In this document: positions 26,429 to 35,152 of the stretch, in pieces | Numbering within the stretch: position 1 is the stretch's first letter | How the letters are laid out: each line of letters starts with the position of its first letter | Assembly: GCF_947258935.1 (NCBI RefSeq) | Contig: NZ_CAMYKH010000017.1 | Location: forward strand, 18,233-82,232 | Reading direction: 5' to 3' | From: an uncultured Muriicola sp. | GTDB taxonomy: Bacteria > Bacteroidota > Bacteroidia > Flavobacteriales > Flavobacteriaceae | DNA length: 64,000 nucleotides | Position numbers and translations under genes: made by a program | Notes under the pieces: model-generated | Database searches by the model: none | Told to the model about the DNA's origin: nothing | Seen by the model: only the letters and a program-made list of their open reading frames with translations

Positions 26429-26803
26429 CTAGAAAGGCAGGTCATCGTGGTCTTCTTCATTTAATTCATTGGCAGGCTCAAAGGCGTCCATTGGCGGTAC
26501 CGGAGGCATTTCTTGAGAGGCACCTGAATCTTGTTTTTCAATGCGCCACCCCTGTATAGAATTGAAATATTTGGTTTCCCCCTGAGGATTTACCCATTCC
26601 CTACCGCGAATGTTAATACTCACTTTCACTGTATCGCCTTCTTTAAAAGTGTCTAAAAGATCGGTTTTGTCTTGCACAAACTCAATCATTATAGTTTGTG
26701 GATACTGTTCTTCAGTGGTTACAACTAATTCGCGCTTTCTGAAACCTTTAGATCCATAGGTTTTGGTTTCATCAATCATTTTAACTTTTCCCTGTATTTC
26801 CAT
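26429..26803 (-). CDS. DUF3127 OB-fold protein with an SSB-like acidic tail
   Basis: This 124-residue protein has an N-terminal beta-rich domain (MEIQGKVKMIDETKTYGSKGFRKRELVVTTEEQYPQTIMIEF) consistent with an OB-like fold, then a disordered linker and the acidic C-terminus NEEDHDDLPF. Bacterial SSB proteins end in DDDLPF, and the ssb in this window ends in SEQDDDLPF. The function is unknown; nucleic-acid binding with SSB-like docking to partner proteins is an inference. It starts 2 bases after the flavoredoxin-like gene and is followed by aat. Confidence 0.8.
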   Translation of the reverse strand: MEIQGKVKMIDETKTYGSKGFRKRELVVTTEEQYPQTIMIEFVQDKTDLLDTFKEGDTVKVSINIRGREWVNPQGETKYFNSIQGWRIEKQDSGASQEMPPVPPMDAFEPANELNEEDHDDLPF

Positions 26804-26805
26804 AT

Positions 26806-27672
26806 TTATTGTTTTATCATGAGCACCTTCCAGGCAGAAGACACATCATTATTCATTAAAAATTCCTTTGCTTTCTTGTGCAGATCTTTCTTTCCTGCCA
26901 TACTCTTTAACTCCGGATGTTGATCCAAAAAAGCATGTATTTCCTCTTTCCCCGGTAAAGCTTCCACATTTCCCAACATCCCCAGGTCATTCCCGGACAG
27001 TACCGTACTTGTTCTGATTGGTTCCGGCAAACTATCCACACCTATGCCTCGCGTTCTAACAGGCTTAGGCACTTCAAACATACCAACATTAGCTCGGCTG
27101 TACCAATTGCCTCCCATTCGGGCAACCTGATCTATTTTAGACTGGTCAATGCCTCCTTGAGGATCGAGGATGCTTTTTTTAATATGGAGCTTTACCACTT
27201 CTGAAAAAACCAAGTTTCCGGCACCTCCCTCTTCCCCAAGGGGTTCTACTTTGGTTACCTTACATTCAAATTGCACGGGTGATTCACCTACACGAAAAGG
27301 ACGTACAATATCTGAAGGCACCATGGAAAGGCCAGCTTTTATAAATTCGTTCTCTCCTTCGCCATATTCAGTGCTTGCCAGGGACATTTGTTGTACCATA
27401 TCATAATTGACGACATTGATCACAACTTCTTTGGTGGCCAATATGTTTTCAAGAGTATGTTTGGTCGTATTATCACGTACCCTTCTGGCAGGCGAAAAAA
27501 TCAAGACCGGAGGATTCGCACTAAATACATTGAAAAAGCTAAATGGAGATAAATTAGGTCGTCCGTTACTGTCTACGGTACTCGCAAAAGCAATAGGGCG
27601 TGGGCCTACGGCTCCTAACAGATACCCATGTAATTGGGAGGTAGAGAGTTCTGCGGGATGTACGGCAATCAT
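26806..27672 (-). CDS. Flavin reductase-like (flavoredoxin) protein
   Basis: The FMN-binding split-barrel family is indicated by LGAVGPRPIAFASTVDSNGRPNLSPFSFFNVFSANPPVLIFSP and by VVINVVNYDMVQQM. Members bind FMN and reduce flavin or unknown partners using NAD(P)H. The product is about 288 residues. The ORF track starts at a TTG at 27711, but a TACCTTTG box (27688-27695) lies inside that extension; starts at 27681 or 27672 fit better, and 27672 (MIAVHPAELS) matches the family N-terminus. It begins an operon with DUF3127 and possibly aat. Confidence 0.85.
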   Translation of the reverse strand: MIAVHPAELSTSQLHGYLLGAVGPRPIAFASTVDSNGRPNLSPFSFFNVFSANPPVLIFSPARRVRDNTTKHTLENILATKEVVINVVNYDMVQQMSLASTEYGEGENEFIKAGLSMVPSDIVRPFRVGESPVQFECKVTKVEPLGEEGGAGNLVFSEVVKLHIKKSILDPQGGIDQSKIDQVARMGGNWYSRANVGMFEVPKPVRTRGIGVDSLPEPIRTSTVLSGNDLGMLGNVEALPGKEEIHAFLDQHPELKSMAGKKDLHKKAKEFLMNNDVSSAWKVLMIKQ

Positions 27673-27687
27673 ATTCGACATAGATGA

Positions 27688-27695
27688 CAAAGGTA
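27688..27695 (-). promoter_or_regulatory. -7 promoter element of the flavoredoxin-like gene (TACCTTTG)
   Basis: TACCTTTG on the minus strand matches TAnnTTTG 16 bases before the preferred ATG, and it rules out the upstream TTG start. Confidence 0.55.
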
Positions 27696-27788
27696 CATAA
27701 ATTGTATCCAATTTATTATACAGACCAAGGCGTCAAATGCAACAAATGAACTCATTTTAAGTTATCTTTAAAACACGTTTTCCAAAGG

Positions 27789-28937
27789 ATGAACTTTAAT
27801 CCCAAAAACAAAATCTCCAATATATTCTTGCTGATAGCATCTTTTGTTATCGTAAGTCTCATTCTCTGGAATACCAACAGCTTTTTTAAAAAATTCAAGG
27901 AGGAAGAACGGTATAAAATGGAGATCTGGGCCACCGCTCAGTCAGAATTACTTCAGTCCTCTGAAGACCGCGATCTTGGTAACCTGCATGTTAAGATATT
28001 TCAGAACAACACCTCTACCCCTATGATCCTTGTGAATAAGGACGGTTCTGTGAAGACCAATAACATGGCCGATAAAATTGAATCAGATTCAGCCCTAATT
28101 CAAAAGAAAATTATAAAATTCAGGAGTGAGAATACGCCTATTTCTATTGACTATGAAGGAGAGTCCCTTGCTACTTTATATTACGGTAATTCTGAAGTGC
28201 TTAATAAGCTTAAATATTATCCCATAGCCCTGCTACTCATTATTCTTTTATTTGGGACCGTAATCTTCTTTTTCTTTAAGACCAACAAAGCCTCAGAGCA
28301 GAACAAATTATGGGCAGGTATGGCAAAGGAAACCGCACATCAGATCAGCACTCCTCTAACATCACTACTGGGTTGGAATGAGCTTTTAAAAAATGAGGAT
28401 ATCAATAATGCAATCACTACAGAAATTGAAAAGGATATTGATAGATTACAAACCATTACTGAGCGTTTCTCCAATATAGGTTCGCTTCCTAAGTTAGAAA
28501 GAAAGGACATTGTGGAAGAAACGAGGAAGGCCTTTGACTATTTGCAATTACGAAGTTCTCGCCTTATTCAATATTCTTTTAACACGCATATAGATGCCCT
28601 GCCAATTATGCTAAACAGTGCCTTATATAACTGGACCATTGAAAACCTGGTTAAGAATGGTATTGATGCCATGAAAGGGAAAGGATCAATATCTATAGAA
28701 ATTATGCCCGATGGTAAGTATGTTAACATCCTTATCTCAGATACCGGACAAGGGATCCCAAAAAGCCGTTTTAATACGATTTTTGAACCCGGAGTCACTT
28801 CCAAAAAGAGAGGGTGGGGATTGGGTTTATCTTTGGTGAAACGAATTGTAGAAGAATACCATCAAGGTAAGATCAAGGTCCTCAATTCTAGTAAAGAAGG
28901 GACTATAATGCAAATTTCATTACTAATAAACCCATAA
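27789..28937 (+). CDS. Sensor histidine kinase without an adjacent response regulator
   Basis: This 382-residue protein has membrane helices at about residues 10-28 and 145-163 flanking a roughly 115-residue periplasmic sensor. A HisKA-type H-box follows (AKETAHQISTPLTSL, His184), then an HATPase domain with the N-box NLVKNGIDAM, G1 DTGQGIP and G2 GWGLGLSLV. It should autophosphorylate on His184. No response-regulator gene is near, so its partner is elsewhere. The next gene (zinc ribbon plus helix) starts 2 bases after its stop. Confidence 0.92.
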   Translation: MNFNPKNKISNIFLLIASFVIVSLILWNTNSFFKKFKEEERYKMEIWATAQSELLQSSEDRDLGNLHVKIFQNNTSTPMILVNKDGSVKTNNMADKIESDSALIQKKIIKFRSENTPISIDYEGESLATLYYGNSEVLNKLKYYPIALLLIILLFGTVIFFFFKTNKASEQNKLWAGMAKETAHQISTPLTSLLGWNELLKNEDINNAITTEIEKDIDRLQTITERFSNIGSLPKLERKDIVEETRKAFDYLQLRSSRLIQYSFNTHIDALPIMLNSALYNWTIENLVKNGIDAMKGKGSISIEIMPDGKYVNILISDTGQGIPKSRFNTIFEPGVTSKKRGWGLGLSLVKRIVEEYHQGKIKVLNSSKEGTIMQISLLINP

Positions 28938-28939
28938 GT

Positions 28940-29302
28940 ATGGCCAGGGAACAACAGATCGTCATTAAAGAATCAATTCTTAATAATAACTGTCCTGAAT
29001 GCTTTAATCAGGAATTGAAACTTACGTTTTTTCAGAAACACCTCATCAGTAGGTTCTACCATAAGACCACAAATGAAGTAAGCCAGGAAATTCGTTGTAA
29101 TAAGTGTGGATCATTGATCTATCCGGTACAATGGACAAAAGATATTGAACGCAGTTTTGATTATTTCCAGAAGATGATCAGTCCGGAACCAAGATCTTTG
29201 CGATTTTCGAGATTGACCTATGGACTTTTGGTCTTTTTACTTGTTTTGATAGGAGCTCTCTCCTATCTCTATTATGCAGGGTATCTTACAGCTTGGCTCT
29301 GA
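28940..29302 (+). CDS. Hypothetical zinc-ribbon membrane protein
   Basis: This 120-residue protein has a four-cysteine zinc-ribbon-like N-terminal part (CPEC near residue 18 and CNKC near 53) and one C-terminal membrane helix (about residues 95-115). The family is not recognised. It is translationally close to the histidine kinase gene, and its 3' end overlaps the convergent HIT gene by 17 bases. Confidence 0.6.
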   Translation: MAREQQIVIKESILNNNCPECFNQELKLTFFQKHLISRFYHKTTNEVSQEIRCNKCGSLIYPVQWTKDIERSFDYFQKMISPEPRSLRFSRLTYGLLVFLLVLIGALSYLYYAGYLTAWL

Positions 29303-29675
29303 TACTTTCTGCTATTGCCTTAAATTCTGTTTCGGTGAAGGATTCCTTATGTTGAAAAGTAGCATTGGCCATACTTTGCAGGGGAATAAGATGCACATGA
29401 ACATGAGGTACCTCTAGACCAATAACTGTCATACCTACTCGTTTACAAGGCACAGCTGACTCCAATGCCCTTCCAATTTTTCTTGCAAAACGCATTAGAC
29501 CCATATAGGTCTCTTCATCCAGATCCATGATCTTATTTACTTCTTTTTTCGGAACGCATAGCGTATGTCCCTTGGCATTTGGATTAATATCTAGAAAAGC
29601 AAAAAATTGATCATTTTCAGCAATCTTGTAACTGGGAATCTCCCCATTGATGATTTTTGTAAAAATACTGGACAT
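29286..29675 (-). CDS. HIT-family nucleotide-binding protein
   Basis: This 129-residue histidine-triad protein (HINT type) carries IFTKIINGEIPSYKIAENDQFFAFLDINP at the N-terminus and HVHVHLIP (residues about 98-105), the HxHxHxx active site. HINT proteins hydrolyse purine nucleoside phosphoramidates. It lies downstream of greA but across a hairpin terminator. Confidence 0.95.
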   Translation of the reverse strand: MSSIFTKIINGEIPSYKIAENDQFFAFLDINPNAKGHTLCVPKKEVNKIMDLDEETYMGLMRFARKIGRALESAVPCKRVGMTVIGLEVPHVHVHLIPLQSMANATFQHKESFTETEFKAIAESIRAKL

Positions 29676-29698
29676 GGGCTTACTATCTTATAATAAAA

Positions 29699-29723
29699 AA
29701 TCCTATCAGCTTATGATAGGATT
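29699..29723 (-). terminator. Rho-independent terminator between greA and the HIT gene
   Basis: The inverted repeat AATCCTATCA-GCTTA-TGATAGGATT (29699-29708/29714-29723) is followed on the minus strand by a T run. It would end greA transcripts before the HIT gene. Confidence 0.75.
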
Positions 29724-29744
29724 AAATATAAAGAATATAACTGC

Positions 29745-30221
29745 TTAGTTTCGTGTAATTTCCAATATTTCAAACTTTAAGGTACCATTAGGGACGCTTA
29801 TTTCAGCGGTATCTCCTACTTTCTTACCTAAAAGTCCTTTCCCTATAGGTGAAGTGACAGATATTTTACCGGTCTTGAGGTCAGCTTCACTCTCGGCAAC
29901 AAGGGTATATTTCATTTCCATCCCATTTTGCTTGTTCTTAAGTTTAACGGTAGAAAGGACCAGAACTTTAGAGGTGTCTAGCTGAGATTCATCAATGAGT
30001 CGGGCATTGGCCAATGTTTCCTCCAATTTGGCGATCTTCAATTCCAGATGGCCCTGGGCTTCCTTAGCGGCATCGTATTCTGCATTTTCGGAAAGGTCCC
30101 CTTTATCTCGCGCATCAGCAATGGCCTGCGAAGATAATGGGCGCTCTATATCCCTTAAATGATTTAGCTCTTCTTTTAATTTTTTTAATCCTTCAGGGGT
30201 GTAATACGATATATTGCTCAT
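29745..30221 (-). CDS. greA: Transcription elongation factor GreA
   Basis: This 158-residue factor cuts backtracked RNA in stalled RNA polymerase. The N-terminal coiled coil (SYYTPEGLKKLKEELNHLRDIERP) contains the acidic tip DLSENAEYDAAKEAQ, and the C-terminal FKBP-like domain has SPIGKGLLGKKVGDTAEI. It is complete and ordinary. A -7 box lies 77 bases upstream. Confidence 0.97.
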   Translation of the reverse strand: MSNISYYTPEGLKKLKEELNHLRDIERPLSSQAIADARDKGDLSENAEYDAAKEAQGHLELKIAKLEETLANARLIDESQLDTSKVLVLSTVKLKNKQNGMEMKYTLVAESEADLKTGKISVTSPIGKGLLGKKVGDTAEISVPNGTLKFEILEITRN

Positions 30222-30297
30222 AACATCCTCATTTAATAAATAGAAAATCCCCTACAGCTACCATGCATTTAGCATGTATTTTAGAGAGGATTTAACG

Positions 30298-30305
30298 CAA
30301 ATATA
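30298..30305 (-). promoter_or_regulatory. -7 promoter element of greA (TATATTTG)
   Basis: TATATTTG on the minus strand matches TAnnTTTG, 77 bases before the greA ATG. Confidence 0.55.
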
Positions 30306-30353
30306 CAGAATTTTTGATCAATTTTGCAGCAGCAACACATCCATGAATCCCTT

Positions 30354-30754
30354 ATGAGACATTCCTACTTTCTACTTTTATTGCTGTTATTACAAGCTTG
30401 TAGTAATGATCAGGGGCAGCGTAATCCTTATCTGCAAGAAATTGGTTTCCGTTTTGAGATCAACCTCAATTTGCCGCTCTACAGTCCACTTACCAATCCT
30501 GGCAGTGCCGTTTATATTGGTTCTCAAGGAGTAGGGATCCGTGGAGTATTTGTTATGAATACCGGGTTTGCATACCGTGTATTTGAAGCCAGTTGTCCTA
30601 ATCATTCACCAAGCGCTTGTTCAACAACTGAATTAAATGGCCAAACGGCCGTTTGTGGCTGCGAAGGATATGAATACAGCTTGTTTACCGGGCAACAATT
30701 ATCACCTCCCGATGATGGAGAACGTTATTTCAATATGCTGGAGTACAGACCTGG
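30354..30754 (+). pseudogene. Rieske-like lipoprotein, C-terminus lost (truncated)
   Basis: From the ATG at 30354 the product has a lipoprotein signal (LLLLLQACSND) and then a conserved domain: EINLNLPLYSPLTNPGSAVYIG, CPNHSPSACSTTELNG, CGCEGYEYSLFTGQ. The arrangement resembles Rieske-like secreted proteins of Flavobacteria, although the histidines needed for a classical 2Fe-2S Rieske site are not all present. After about MLEYR (30752) the frame continues for 84 codons antisense to the TonB receptor gene. The expected end is missing, as if a deletion fused the two convergent 3' ends. Truncation is inferred from remembered family endings. Confidence 0.55.
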
Positions 30755-32751
30755 GCTGCTAAAATCATCATCAAAGGTGAAAAAATACCCATTAGACACA
30801 TACTTAGCATCAAAAACATTATTCACCAAACCGGAGATGACGATGCTCTTAATCACGCTTTTGGGTTGTAGTGTATATGAGATATTAAAATCGGTCTGTG
30901 AGTATGCATCCAATACTGAAGATGTAGCGTCAATATTGCCCATATACTGTTCTCCAACATATTTGGTTAGCAAGGCTAGTGAAAAAGTTTCACTGGGTTC
31001 ATAGGCTATCCTATTGCCTATAACGAAGCCAGGAGAATACGCAATATTGGTATTCCCTAATTCCTCCAAAATTCCATCTCGCTGAAAAACAAAATCAATA
31101 TTCTTGTTGGCACTGATCGCCAAATTTGGTTGCCATACAAGATCGCTTCCCAATTTTATTGCTGCATCTACTTCCAATCCAAGACGGTAGCTATCCCCTA
31201 CGTTAGCTCGCAAAGGAGCTCCCACATCATTCAATTCTCCGGTGAGTACTAATTGATCTTTATACCGCATGTAGAAAATATTGGTGTTGATCTGTACATC
31301 GGGAGTAATATATCGCCATCCTAATTCGAGGTCATTTAGCCGTTCTGGTTTTGGATTTCCATTTTCATAATCATTCCTGTTTGGTTCACGATTTCCTACA
31401 GCCCACGAAAAGTAAAAGTTATGATTACTGTTCAGATCATAGATTAATCCGGCCTTCGGATTGAAAAAATCAAAGCTGTCATCTACCAGTCCCGTTTCAT
31501 TACCATTGGCCCGATAATTCACCGTTCTATATTGCAAATCGCCGTAAAGACTCCATCCTTCATTCCATTTGAAAGTTCCCTTACCTCACCAAAATGATCA
31601 CCCTCATACAGGTTGTAACCGCCACCTAAGATGAATTTTACCTTTTCAAAGGAACGGTCTAATGAAAAAACAGTTCCATAAAAGTCATTGACTAACCATC
31701 TTCTGCGCACCAGGTCTGTAGATGTGATCTCCTCGCCATTAACCGTAACAGGCTCAAAGCCGTAGGTGTCAAAATCATCATTTTGCCTGTATTGTTCAAA
31801 ATAACCCCTCCCTCTGGTATAGTGCAGGGCCAGACTAGAATTCCAGCCGCTTCCCAATCTTTGGTTCCAATGAAGTTGGGCATGATCTTGCTTGTAGTTG
31901 TCCACTTCATTCTCATAGAATTGGATCTCCCCATTCTCATCTGTATATAAACCAGCCGGATTAAATCTCCTGTTGGTTGCCAATGTGGCCGCATCTATCC
32001 CGAAATAAGCCTGGTAGGTAACTTCATGTCCGCCAAATAGCAATGCCTTGATCAGGGTATTCTTATCTCTAAATGCCGCTTGTAAAAAATAGGAGTCGAG
32101 CGCAGCAGAAGCCCTGTCTATGTATCCATCTGATATGATCCTGGACAATCTGCCAGATACCTCAATGGCATCATTTAGGAGTCCTGTGGAGAATTTGATA
32201 TTGTTTCGCATGGTGTTGAAACTCCCATAGGAAGAGCCAAATTCGGCATACGCCTTTTTAGCGACGGCATCCGTCAACAAATTCAAACTAGCTCCAAAGG
32301 CACCGGCTCCATTGGTAGAGGTGCCAACTCCTCTTTGTAATTGCAGATCTTCCGTGGAAGAAGCAAAATCTGGAAGATTTACCCAAAAAGTGCCATGCGA
32401 TTCTGAATCATTGTACGGAATTCCGTTGATGGTGACGTTCACCCTGGTGGCATCACTTCCCCTTACCCGAATTCCGGTATAACCTACCCCGGCACCGGCA
32501 TCGGAAGTGGTCACTACAGATGGGAGGAAATTTAGGAGAATAGGTATATCCTGTCCCAGATTCCTGGAACTTAATTCTTTCTTGGTAAGATTGGAAAATG
32601 TCACCGGAGATTCCTTGGTAACCCTTATAGATGAGACTAGAACCTCATCAAGTATGATCTTCGTGCCCTGAACCGAATCTTTGGGCTGTTCCTGACCACG
32701 AAAAATTGTTATGCAACCTGCCAGTAATAAAAATAATAATCCTCGTTTCAT
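30725..32751 (-). pseudogene. TonB-dependent receptor (thiamin type), frameshifted and 3'-truncated
   Basis: Two ORFs (31519-32751 and 30725-31537) are the halves of one TonB-dependent receptor. The N-half has a signal peptide and a plug domain (VRVTKESPVTFSNLTKKEL; VRGSDATRVNVTINGIPYNDSES). The C-half has beta-strands of a barrel (DSFDFFNPKAGLIYDLNSNHNFYFSWAVG). Around 31580 the frame changes: a different frame continues as GTFKWNEGWSLYGDLQYRTVNY. The barrel also ends early at FSSPGLYSSILK, without the usual aromatic last strand. A TPP riboswitch upstream suggests thiamin or a thiamin precursor as ligand. Decay or assembly error are both possible. Confidence 0.75.
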
Positions 32752-32806
32752 TCAATATTGGTTGTGAATAAAAGGGATAATTATTCAGGTTTCAAAAATT
32801 GATGGT

Positions 32807-32836
32807 AACCCATTTGGAAAGAAACGAAACTGGGTT
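32807..32836 (-). promoter_or_regulatory. Possible expression-platform hairpin of the TPP riboswitch
   Basis: On the minus strand AACCCAGTTT and AAATGGGTT form a stem, then ACCATCAATTTTT follows before the receptor start. It could be a terminator or sequestering stem controlled by the aptamer, but the alternative pairing was not modelled. Confidence 0.35.
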
Positions 32837-32879
32837 TGAATCTTTCTCAAATTTGCACTAAACCAATTGTTCTGGAAAA

Positions 32880-32985
32880 GTACAAGTCCCTTGGCGGCAT
32901 AACCCGCCCAGGTTCATTGGGTGTACTCTCAGCCTACCTAGAATCTGATCAAAGATCAAACACCAAAAAGGCACCCCTTTGAGAT
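32880..32985 (-). ncRNA. TPP (thi-box) riboswitch
   Basis: On the minus strand the conserved TPP aptamer elements appear in order: GGGGTGCC, CTGAGAG followed by ACACCC, TGAACCTG, GGGTTATGCCGCCAAGGGA. They sit 130-230 bases upstream of the TonB receptor. The aptamer binds thiamin pyrophosphate and usually represses thiamin uptake or synthesis genes. The intergenic space 32752-33054 holds only this leader and its promoter. Confidence 0.93.
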
Positions 32986-32989
32986 GATG

Positions 32990-32997
32990 CAAAGATA
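32990..32997 (-). promoter_or_regulatory. -7 promoter element of the TPP riboswitch leader (TATCTTTG)
   Basis: TATCTTTG on the minus strand matches TAnnTTTG and ends a few bases before the aptamer, so the transcript begins with the riboswitch. Confidence 0.65.
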
Positions 32998-33054
32998 CAT
33001 GCTAGAAACGGAATATCTATAAATATTTAAAACCGCCTGGTGCAACTATCTTAC

Positions 33055-34593
33055 TTATGCCTGGTGCGCAGGTTTTAGCAGGTCATTGACGGTCTTTACA
33101 GGGTTAAAGGTAGCAGAAGGAACTTCTACAAAAATAGTGTTCCAGTAAGCCATGGCTCCGTTCCACAGGCCTGGTAGTTCCAAGGCCTTCAGATCCTTTC
33201 CTTCTTTGGTTTTTTGTGTGATGAACCCTTGTTTTTCATCTATGTAATTCAATAGGTGATATTTCTGTCGCTTATGGTCCTTTACCCCACAAACAATATC
33301 CACGGGATTAAAATGAGTAGCTTCCTTGAATATTTTGTTCTGGTGATCATTGTTAAGATCTACCTGGGCAGATTCTACGATCTGTAAACTCACATTTCCA
33401 TTCCTGTCTTTTACCCAATAAGGGCCTCCCCCCGGTTCCCCTTCATTCTTAACCATGCCACATACGCGAAGTGGTCTTTGTAGTTTGTCTTTTAAAATCT
33501 CGATCTGTTGCCCCAGGGTGAAACCATTATAATTATCAGAAAAACGAACATTGAGATCCTCTTCCAGAAATGTCTTTATAGCTTCTAGACGTTCCCCGTC
33601 CAAGGAATTATCATCAATCATTTTTGTATACCGGAATACCTTTTCCTGAACCTCCAACAATACCCCTGCAAGCACCTTTTTAGAGGCAGCATTTTCGAGA
33701 CTTTTGGCCTGTGTTACAACGTTATCTATGTTCTTAATAAAGATGATATCCGCATCTTGTTCATCCAGGTTTTCGATAAGCGCTCCATGGCCTCCGGGTC
33801 TGAACAACAAACTGCCATCTTCATTTCTAAATGGCTCATTTTCCAGAGTAACGGCGATCGTATCCGTGGATGATTTTTGGTAAGAATAGCCCACCTTAAA
33901 ATACGTATTAGTGGCCTTAGTAGACTCTGAACCTATGTTTTCCCACTCTTTGTCAAAAAGTGTCTGGTGCTGATCGGAAATAGTAAAGTGCAAATTAGCT
34001 TTTCCTTGAACACTGGCATATTGGGCAGCTTCAAATAAATGTTCTTGAAAGGGTGTTGCTACATGATCCCTGTATTTGTGAAAGGGCAGTAAACCTTTAG
34101 GATAAAACCCATAGTTTAACCCTTCTTCACTCAATAATTCCTTTACAAACAGGTATTTGTGCTTGTCTAGAGAAAGATCCTTTTGTTGAATTCTCTTTAA
34201 GACCGTAGTATAGAATGGGAAGCTAGTTACACTTTTAAAAAAGTGGAGTATTTCGCCATTTCCAGCACTGGCCGCGTATTCAGCTACAGTGTGTTCTTTG
34301 GGGTCATAAGAATCCAGAAATTCAAAAAGTGATTTGAACATCCTTGAAGCGGCTCCGGAAGCGGGGACGAATTTTAATAGTGAAAGTTCTTTGATTGAAT
34401 TATTAAACCGTTCTACAAAGGCGCTTTCCTGTTTGGGCGACAATTTTAGGATCCCATTTTTGACCACGGCAGGAGCTTGGAGATGAACAAAGGGGATCCC
34501 TTCCATAAAGGTCCTTATTTGATCTTCCACCTTCTTCTTGGTAATGCCTTTTCCGGTAAGTTGTTTCACATCCTTTTCGGAGAACTCAATCAT
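33055..34593 (-). CDS. DUF4301 protein
   Basis: This 512-residue cytoplasmic protein carries the segments LSLLKFVPASGAASRMFKSLFEFL and LLFRPGGHGALIENLDEQDADIIFIKNIDNV, recognisable as DUF4301; the second resembles nucleotidyltransferase or UTP-glucose-type motifs. Function is not established. It overlaps the NadR-like ATPase gene by 8 bases and ends the minus-strand run from the phosphopantetheinyl transferase through pnuC. The riboswitch receptor unit starts downstream with its own promoter. Confidence 0.8.
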   Translation of the reverse strand: MIEFSEKDVKQLTGKGITKKKVEDQIRTFMEGIPFVHLQAPAVVKNGILKLSPKQESAFVERFNNSIKELSLLKFVPASGAASRMFKSLFEFLDSYDPKEHTVAEYAASAGNGEILHFFKSVTSFPFYTTVLKRIQQKDLSLDKHKYLFVKELLSEEGLNYGFYPKGLLPFHKYRDHVATPFQEHLFEAAQYASVQGKANLHFTISDQHQTLFDKEWENIGSESTKATNTYFKVGYSYQKSSTDTIAVTLENEPFRNEDGSLLFRPGGHGALIENLDEQDADIIFIKNIDNVVTQAKSLENAASKKVLAGVLLEVQEKVFRYTKMIDDNSLDGERLEAIKTFLEEDLNVRFSDNYNGFTLGQQIEILKDKLQRPLRVCGMVKNEGEPGGGPYWVKDRNGNVSLQIVESAQVDLNNDHQNKIFKEATHFNPVDIVCGVKDHKRQKYHLLNYIDEKQGFITQKTKEGKDLKALELPGLWNGAMAYWNTIFVEVPSATFNPVKTVNDLLKPAHQA

Positions 34594-35152
34594 GTTTTAA
34601 TAATTTATCTATCGTATGTATGGCCGTTGCGAGCCTCGCTTTATTGTCGCCTTTTAAGGTAATAAAATTCCGTTGATGCTTTTCCAGTGTATTCTTAAAA
34701 TACAGAAACATATTGTCGCGCTCATCCGGTTTATCTCTAAGATCATCTTTTACCCAAGGCGTATCTATATAGGTTAGCAAGTAAAGGTCATAGCTATTTT
34801 GCAAGGCGTATTTCTCCAATATTGGATCCGAATATCCCAGATAATAGGCCTCAGAGTATACTTTTGTTTCCAAAAGATCAGTATCACAGATCAATAGGGA
34901 ATCTACTTTGGTAGTGTATTCATTCTCCAAACGCATTTGTCCTTCTGCAATAGGTAACAGATCATCTGGTTCACATGTCTTTTGCTCTTTGTTCCATTTA
35001 TCCTGCAAATACTCCCTGGCATATTCTGGTACCCAGAGGGTGTTGTAATGAGCTGCCAGTTGTTTTGAAAGTGTAGTTTTTCCCGTTGATTCGGGCCCAT
35101 ACAGAACTACCTTGATGATGTCTGAAGGGTGCTGTCTAAATCTTTCTTCCAT
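34586..35152 (-). CDS. NadR-like AAA/P-loop ATPase (kinase domain)
   Basis: The ATG at 35152 gives 188 residues: VVLYGPESTGKTTLSKQLAAHY (Walker A, about residues 15-36) and LWVPEYAREYL, the C-terminal ribosylnicotinamide-kinase-like domain of NadR without the adenylyltransferase domain. Next to a PnuC-type transporter this kinase would trap a transported vitamin by phosphorylation. In NAD salvage the substrate is nicotinamide riboside; near a thiamin riboswitch a thiamin substrate is also possible. It overlaps pnuC by 46 bases. Confidence 0.78.
   Translation of the reverse strand: MEERFRQHPSDIIKVVLYGPESTGKTTLSKQLAAHYNTLWVPEYAREYLQDKWNKEQKTCEPDDLLPIAEGQMRLENEYTTKVDSLLICDTDLLETKVYSEAYYLGYSDPILEKYALQNSYDLYLLTYIDTPWVKDDLRDKPDERDNMFLYFKNTLEKHQRNFITLKGDNKARLATAIHTIDKLLKHD

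Noticed and set aside
30754-31004. The C-terminal 84 codons of the ORF at 30324-31004 as a new domain
   Set aside because: They are antisense to the TonB receptor and have no independent coding signature, so they are an open-frame artefact of the junction.
32752-33054. A short protein gene in the intergenic space before the receptor
   Set aside because: The space is filled by the riboswitch leader and promoter; no credible start and frame was seen.
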